The notes beneath the pieces were generated by a model, which was not told the DNA's origin, ran no database searches, and saw nothing but the letters and a program-made list of their open reading frames with translations. A stretch of 8,489 nt of DNA from JBBRYW01 sp038237235 (GTDB lineage: Bacteria; Actinomycetota; Thermoleophilia; Gaiellales; Gaiellaceae): positions 1 through 8,489 of the forward strand of contig JBBRYW010000147.1 in NCBI GenBank assembly GCA_038237235.1, read 5' to 3'. The stretch's first letter is position 1. Each line of letters begins with the position of its first letter. Below, in pieces: positions 5,625-8,489 of the stretch. The translations under genes were made by a program, and so were the position numbers.

Positions 5625-6177
5625 CGTCGGCTACCTCCTCGCGCAGGCGCTCGAGCGCGCGCGAGAGCCTTGACTTCACCGTGCCCCTGCGGATCCCGAG
5701 CGCGGCCGCCGTCTCCTGCTCGGAGAGGCCCAGGAAGTAGCGGCAGCCAACGGCGAGCCGGTGCTCCTCGGAGAGCCCGTTGACCGCCTCGAGCAGCAGG
5801 CTGCGACGCTCGCGTCCGAGGACAGCCGCCTCGGGGGACGGGGCCGCGTCCCCCGGGCGGATCTCCTCGGCCGCGCGAAGCGCGAGCGCGTCCCGACGCG
5901 CTGCCGAGCGACGGCGGTTGCGCGCCTCGTTGGCGACGATCGCGAGCAGCCACGGCCGAAACGGCCTGCCGCGGCGGAAGCGGCCGAGCGCGCGAAACGC
6001 CTTCACGAAGCCGTCGTGTGCGGCTTCTTCCGCATCCGCGGCCGACCCGGCGATCAGGTAAGCGGTCCGAAACGCGATTCCCTGGTGCATGCGGATGAGC
6101 TCCTCGTAGGCGGCCAGCTCCCCCCGCTGCGCGCGGGCGACGAAGTCCGCCTCGTCGAGTGGCCGGCCCACCACCAC
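5617..6177 (-). CDS. ECF (group 4) RNA polymerase sigma factor
   Basis: Directs RNA polymerase to a small set of promoters. Counting from the GTG at 6177, region 2 covers about residues 20-90, with AAYEELIRMHQGIAFRTAYL, DAEEAAHDGFVKAF and PWLLAIVANEARNRRR. Region 4 covers about 130-182, with LSEEHRLAVGCRYFLGLSEQ and the helix-turn-helix ETAAALGIRRGTVKSRLSRALERLR. There is no C-terminal extension. Earlier starts exist (ATG 6216, TTG 6222), but the family normally begins only a few residues before DEADFVARAQRG, which favours one of three consecutive GTG codons (6177, 6174, 6171). A GGAAC-N16-GTGTAG element lies inside the longer version, six bases before 6177, which would make the mRNA leaderless. 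The gene overlaps the anti-sigma gene by 8 nt. Confidence 0.92.
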   Translation of the reverse strand: MVVGRPLDEADFVARAQRGELAAYEELIRMHQGIAFRTAYLIAGSAADAEEAAHDGFVKAFRALGRFRRGRPFRPWLLAIVANEARNRRRSAARRDALALRAAEEIRPGDAAPSPEAAVLGRERRSLLLEAVNGLSEEHRLAVGCRYFLGLSEQETAAALGIRRGTVKSRLSRALERLREEVADDV

Positions 6178-6182
6178 ATCCT

Positions 6183-6209
6183 CTACACCGGCGGACGAGC
6201 CGGAGTTCC
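6183..6209 (-). promoter_or_regulatory. Candidate ECF-type promoter of the sigma gene (autoregulation)
   Basis: GGAAC (6205-6209), 16 bases, then GTGTAG (6183-6188). The GGAAC -35 is the usual ECF type. The predicted transcript start falls on or next to the GTG at 6177. The same arrangement, GGAAC-N16-GTGTAT, occurs before the exported-protein gene at 8106. Confidence 0.45.
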
Positions 6210-6241
6210 GCAGCATCCCCAACCAGCACGACCAGTGGCCG

Positions 6242-6263
6242 ACGAGCCGGCTAGCCGGCTCGT
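6242..6263. repeat. 22-bp perfect palindrome at the end of the beta-helix gene
   Basis: The sequence is self-complementary over 22 bp, with half-site ACGAGCCGG and a CTAG centre. The TAG stop of the beta-helix gene is in its centre (6251-6253). As RNA it forms a 9-bp GC-rich stem with a 4-nt loop. No T-tract follows, so it may be a transcript-end or processing hairpin or a protein-binding site. It lies 32 bp upstream of the candidate -35 of the sigma gene. Confidence 0.6.
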
Positions 6264-7468
6264 GGCATGTTCGGCTGAGGCGGCGGGATCGGCATGGACG
6301 TGTACGGCGGTGGGCGGCGGCGACTCATCGTCTCTTCGAGCATCAAGCGAATCGGAGCGGTGAGCACCGACGCGACGCGGCGGTCTCCGGTCGGGGAGAC
6401 GCCCGCGCAGGCGGCGGTCTGGAGACCGCGCGGCCGGGTGCTTCGAACAGTGTTGCCGGTGAAGCAATTTCCTTTCCCCGAGCCCTTCGCCAGCGCGAGG
6501 TCCGCCCACCCGCTGCCGGCGACGACGTTTCGGGAGATCCGGTTGCGCCGCGGACGCCAGGGCGGCCCGGGCTCATGCTTGGCGTGTGGGTCAAAGGTGA
6601 CGAAACGCGCGGTCGGAAACACGGCGATGCCGTAACGCTCGCTGCGCAGCACGCGGTTGCCGGTGATCGAGTTCTGGTTGCCGCCGGCCACGCCGATGCC
6701 GATGCCGACGAAGCCAGCGAGCGCCGTATGGATCGGCACCTGCGCCCGGCCGCTGTCCAAGATCGTGTTCCTGACGATCGTCGTCTTCGCCTGCGGCGGA
6801 AGCGCCTCGTTCGCGTAGGTGTTGGGGAGGATCGCAGCTCCGTTTCGATCCCACATCGAGTCGCGGATGACAACGCCGGTGGCGTTGGTGCCCGAGTAGC
6901 CCACGGCGGACAGCGTCGCGACGACGTGCGAGATCGCGGCGCCGCACGGCCTGCACTCGCCGACGTAATACGCAGCATCCGCGGCGCCCGAGACGTAGTC
7001 GTGGTCGAGCACCCCCCGCTCGCCGTCCTCGACGTAGACGCCGTAGCCCTGCACGTTCCAGACGGTCAGGTAGGAAGCCCGGAAGCGGTCAGCCCCTTCC
7101 CAGTAGAAGGCGTTTTGGAGGAAGTTGTGCGCCGATATGTTCAGGATCGAGACGCCGGCGGCGTGAACCACGATCCCGTTCTTGCGTGTGTCGGCTCCAT
7201 CGAGAACGACCCTGTTCCGGTCGACGCCTACGATCGTGATGTCGTGCTTGGCAGGTGCGACCACGTTGCCGCCGGGATAGGTGCCGCTGTCCAGCACGAT
7301 CCTGTCACCCGCGTGAGCTTGCACGATCGCTCCTTGCAAGGTCGGGACATCTTGCGGCACGTGGATCTCCGAGCCGGAAGTCGCTGGCCGAGCGAGCGAA
7401 GCCGTGGGCGCAAGCATCGACATCAATGCCGCGAGGACGGTCAGGCGGAACGTGAGCTGTCTAGCCAC
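6251..7468 (-). CDS. Secreted right-handed parallel beta-helix repeat protein
   Basis: 405 residues. A Sec signal peptide at about 1-26 (basic RQLTFR, hydrophobic LTVLAALMSMLAP, then SLARP) is followed by VPQDVPTLQGAIVQAHAGDRIVLDSGTY (37-64), the usual first turn of pectate-lyase-like or NosD-like beta-helices. Repeated short strands follow, with Asn-rich turns (NGIVVHAAGVSILNISAHN, GVVIRDSMWDRNGAAI, TTIVRNTILDSG, NSITGNRVLRSERYGIAV). Cysteines include a CRPC pair at 172-175 and C335/C354. The tail after about 383 is Pro-rich. Carbohydrate binding or breakdown is typical of the fold, but no catalytic set is recognised. The start is GTG with AAGGA only three bases upstream; no other start would keep the signal peptide. 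It follows the gene at 7504 by 35 bp and is probably in the same operon. Confidence 0.85.
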   Translation of the reverse strand: MARQLTFRLTVLAALMSMLAPTASLARPATSGSEIHVPQDVPTLQGAIVQAHAGDRIVLDSGTYPGGNVVAPAKHDITIVGVDRNRVVLDGADTRKNGIVVHAAGVSILNISAHNFLQNAFYWEGADRFRASYLTVWNVQGYGVYVEDGERGVLDHDYVSGAADAAYYVGECRPCGAAISHVVATLSAVGYSGTNATGVVIRDSMWDRNGAAILPNTYANEALPPQAKTTIVRNTILDSGRAQVPIHTALAGFVGIGIGVAGGNQNSITGNRVLRSERYGIAVFPTARFVTFDPHAKHEPGPPWRPRRNRISRNVVAGSGWADLALAKGSGKGNCFTGNTVRSTRPRGLQTAACAGVSPTGDRRVASVLTAPIRLMLEETMSRRRPPPYTSMPIPPPQPNMPRAG

Positions 7469-7503
7469 GGATCCTTGTTCCAGCCATTGACATTGCTGGC
7501 CGG

Positions 7504-8106
7504 CTACGGCGCGCCGCGAAGCGTGGCCGATGCCCGGCGACGCCAGGGCCGCACGGCGGCGGCGAGTGCGATCAACGCGAGCACACCCGCGATCGCACCG
7601 ATCGTTCCGGTGCTCGAAAAGCCGGCGCTCGCCGGGGGCGCCGTGGCTGGCAGGCCCGCCTGGACGAGCATCTTCTTGAAATCGACAGATGCCTCGAACC
7701 AGCCACCGCTCGTCTTCCGGCTGCCCCAGAAAGACTGCCCCGCCCTCATGAACGTAAGGGGAGTCGGCTTGGCGTAGGGGTAGACGCTCTGTACGACCAG
7801 GCTCCTGATGGCGTTCGGCCCAGGTACGACATAGACGACCCTGTAGCTCGGCCCGAGCGTGCCCTTCGGTCGGCTTCTTAGCGTCGGGTCAGGCGACTGT
7901 CCGTACATTTGCGGGAAGAAGCCGCCGGCGTCAACGAGAGTTCCGAGGGGCGTGCCGCGTCCCAGCTCGCCCTGTCCTGTGATCGCAAGCGAGCGGTCCA
8001 ATCCAGGTTCCGAGATCGAGGCGCTGGCCGGGCCCTTCGCCGCAGCGAGGCTCGGTAGCGCGAGCGCCGCAACGAGCGTGGCGACGGCGGCGAGGTACGT
8101 GCGCAT
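7504..8106 (-). CDS. Exported protein with signal peptide and C-terminal membrane anchor, function unknown
   Basis: 200 residues, no named domain recognised. Residues 1-23 are a clear signal peptide (RTYLAAVATLVAALALPSLAAA). The mature part runs through KGPASASISEPGLDRSL, RPKGTLGPSYRVVYVVPGPN (79-98), SVYPYAKPTPLTFMRAGQSFWG (107-128) and SGGWFEAS. A transmembrane helix at about 166-185 is followed by RPWRRR, giving a type I topology with the bulk outside. AAAGGA lies five bases before the ATG at 8106. A GGAAC-N16-GTGTAT element lies about 30 bp further up, so the gene may belong to the neighbouring ECF regulon. The beta-helix gene follows 35 bp downstream and may be a functional partner. Confidence 0.78.
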   Translation of the reverse strand: MRTYLAAVATLVAALALPSLAAAKGPASASISEPGLDRSLAITGQGELGRGTPLGTLVDAGGFFPQMYGQSPDPTLRSRPKGTLGPSYRVVYVVPGPNAIRSLVVQSVYPYAKPTPLTFMRAGQSFWGSRKTSGGWFEASVDFKKMLVQAGLPATAPPASAGFSSTGTIGAIAGVLALIALAAAVRPWRRRASATLRGAP

Positions 8107-8137
8107 GGCAGTCCTTTCCGTTGGGTGTCACTCTCCC

Positions 8138-8164
8138 ATACACCACGTGCGCCGGCGAGGTTCC
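8138..8164 (-). promoter_or_regulatory. Candidate ECF-type promoter of the exported-protein genes
   Basis: GGAAC (8160-8164), 16 bases, then GTGTAT (8138-8143), in the 71-nt gap after the P450 gene. It has the same motif and spacing as the element at the sigma gene start. The predicted transcript would begin roughly 25 bases before the ATG at 8106 and would carry the AAAGGA ribosome site. Confidence 0.4.
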
Positions 8165-8177
8165 CGCCTGCAATTTC

Positions 8178-8489
8178 TCAGTCCGCTCCCCAGAGGACGC
8201 GGAGCGCCGGTGGCTTGCGGAAGACGAGCCCGCGCGGCGCGGTCGGATGGGCCGGATCGAGCCGCAGGCGGGGTAGACGGTCGAGAAGCCTCCCGATCGC
8301 GGTGTGCGCTTCGAGGCGTGCGAGATGCATACCGATGCAGACGTGCGAGCCGTGCGCGAAGGCGATGTGGTGGCGGGCACTCTCGCGCCGCACGTCGAAG
8401 CGCTCGGGCTCGGCGAACGCGAGCGGATCCCGGTTCGCTCCCGCGATCGAGACCGTCACGAGCTCGCCGCCGCGGATCGAGGCGCCGCC
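8178..8489 (-). CDS. Cytochrome P450, C-terminal part (5' end beyond the right edge)
   Basis: Heme-thiolate monooxygenase; the last 103 residues are in the window. GGELVTVSIAGANRDPLAF followed by EPERFDVRR is the usual stretch before the heme site. FAHGSHVCIG fits FxxGxHxCxG, with the heme-ligand Cys encoded at 8337-8339, and is followed by the L-helix MHLARLEAH. The protein ends PALRVLWGAD and TGA. GTG at 8459 is internal: the frame is open to the edge, and a P450 needs about 300 more residues. The soluble bacterial class is likely; the substrate and redox partner cannot be told. Separated by 71 bp from the next gene, which seems to have its own promoter. Confidence 0.95.
   Translation of the reverse strand, partial: GGASIRGGELVTVSIAGANRDPLAFAEPERFDVRRESARHHIAFAHGSHVCIGMHLARLEAHTAIGRLLDRLPRLRLDPAHPTAPRGLVFRKPPALRVLWGAD

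Noticed and set aside
6228..6245. 18-bp exact match with positions 11-28 in hisD
   Set aside because: In hisD it encodes a normal conserved stretch (VGHWS); no flanking similarity, target-site duplication or mobile-element feature accompanies it. Probably coincidence in GC-rich DNA.
6575..7777. 400-codon plus-strand open frame across the beta-helix gene
   Set aside because: It crosses two real minus-strand genes with signal peptides; its translation has no recognisable motif.

Overview
The window is GC-rich and every gene lies on the minus strand. The proteins resemble those of deep-branching actinobacteria of the Thermoleophilia type (Gaiellales/Solirubrobacterales). That placement is an inference from the style of the anti-sigma, beta-helix and SCP2/debranching proteins, not from a marker gene. 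Because all genes are on the minus strand, transcription runs from the right edge to the left edge.

Right to left, the layout is as follows. (1) The C-terminal end of a cytochrome P450 (8178-8489, cut by the window edge). (2) Two exported proteins: a signal-peptide/C-terminal-anchor protein of unknown function (7504-8106) and a secreted right-handed beta-helix protein (6251-7468). (3) An ECF sigma factor (about 5617-6177) overlapping by 8 nt the gene for a one-pass membrane anti-sigma-like protein (4944-5624). (4) A 254-nt gap, then an SCP2-like protein (4315-4689) coupled by an ATGA overlap to an amylo-alpha-1,6-glucosidase (2237-4318). (5) A histidine biosynthesis block leaving the window on the left: a YerC/TrpR-type regulator (1829-2143), long-form hisG (990-1832), two tandem 29-codon mini-ORFs (904-993 and 818-907) and the start of hisD (1-821).

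Two parts deserve most attention. In the his block every junction is a 4-nt stop/start overlap of the form NTGA: yerC-CTGA-hisG-GTGA-miniA-ATGA-miniB-ATGA-hisD. The two mini-ORFs are an 86-bp tandem duplication that carries its own Shine-Dalgarno and start signal. The hisG start appears to be CTG, and HisD lacks roughly 30 residues at its N-terminus, about the length of one mini-ORF. In the sigma region, the same bipartite motif, GGAAC-N16-GTGTA, occurs just before the probable leaderless GTG start of the sigma gene and again before the exported-protein gene at 8106. This suggests an autoregulated ECF sigma factor that also drives the two exported proteins next to it.

The his genes serve the first and last steps of histidine synthesis, with the TrpR-like protein as probable local regulator. 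The debranching enzyme serves glycogen or alpha-glucan turnover. The sigma/anti-sigma pair probably responds to an envelope signal. No RNA genes, insertion sequences, CRISPR arrays or phage genes were seen.
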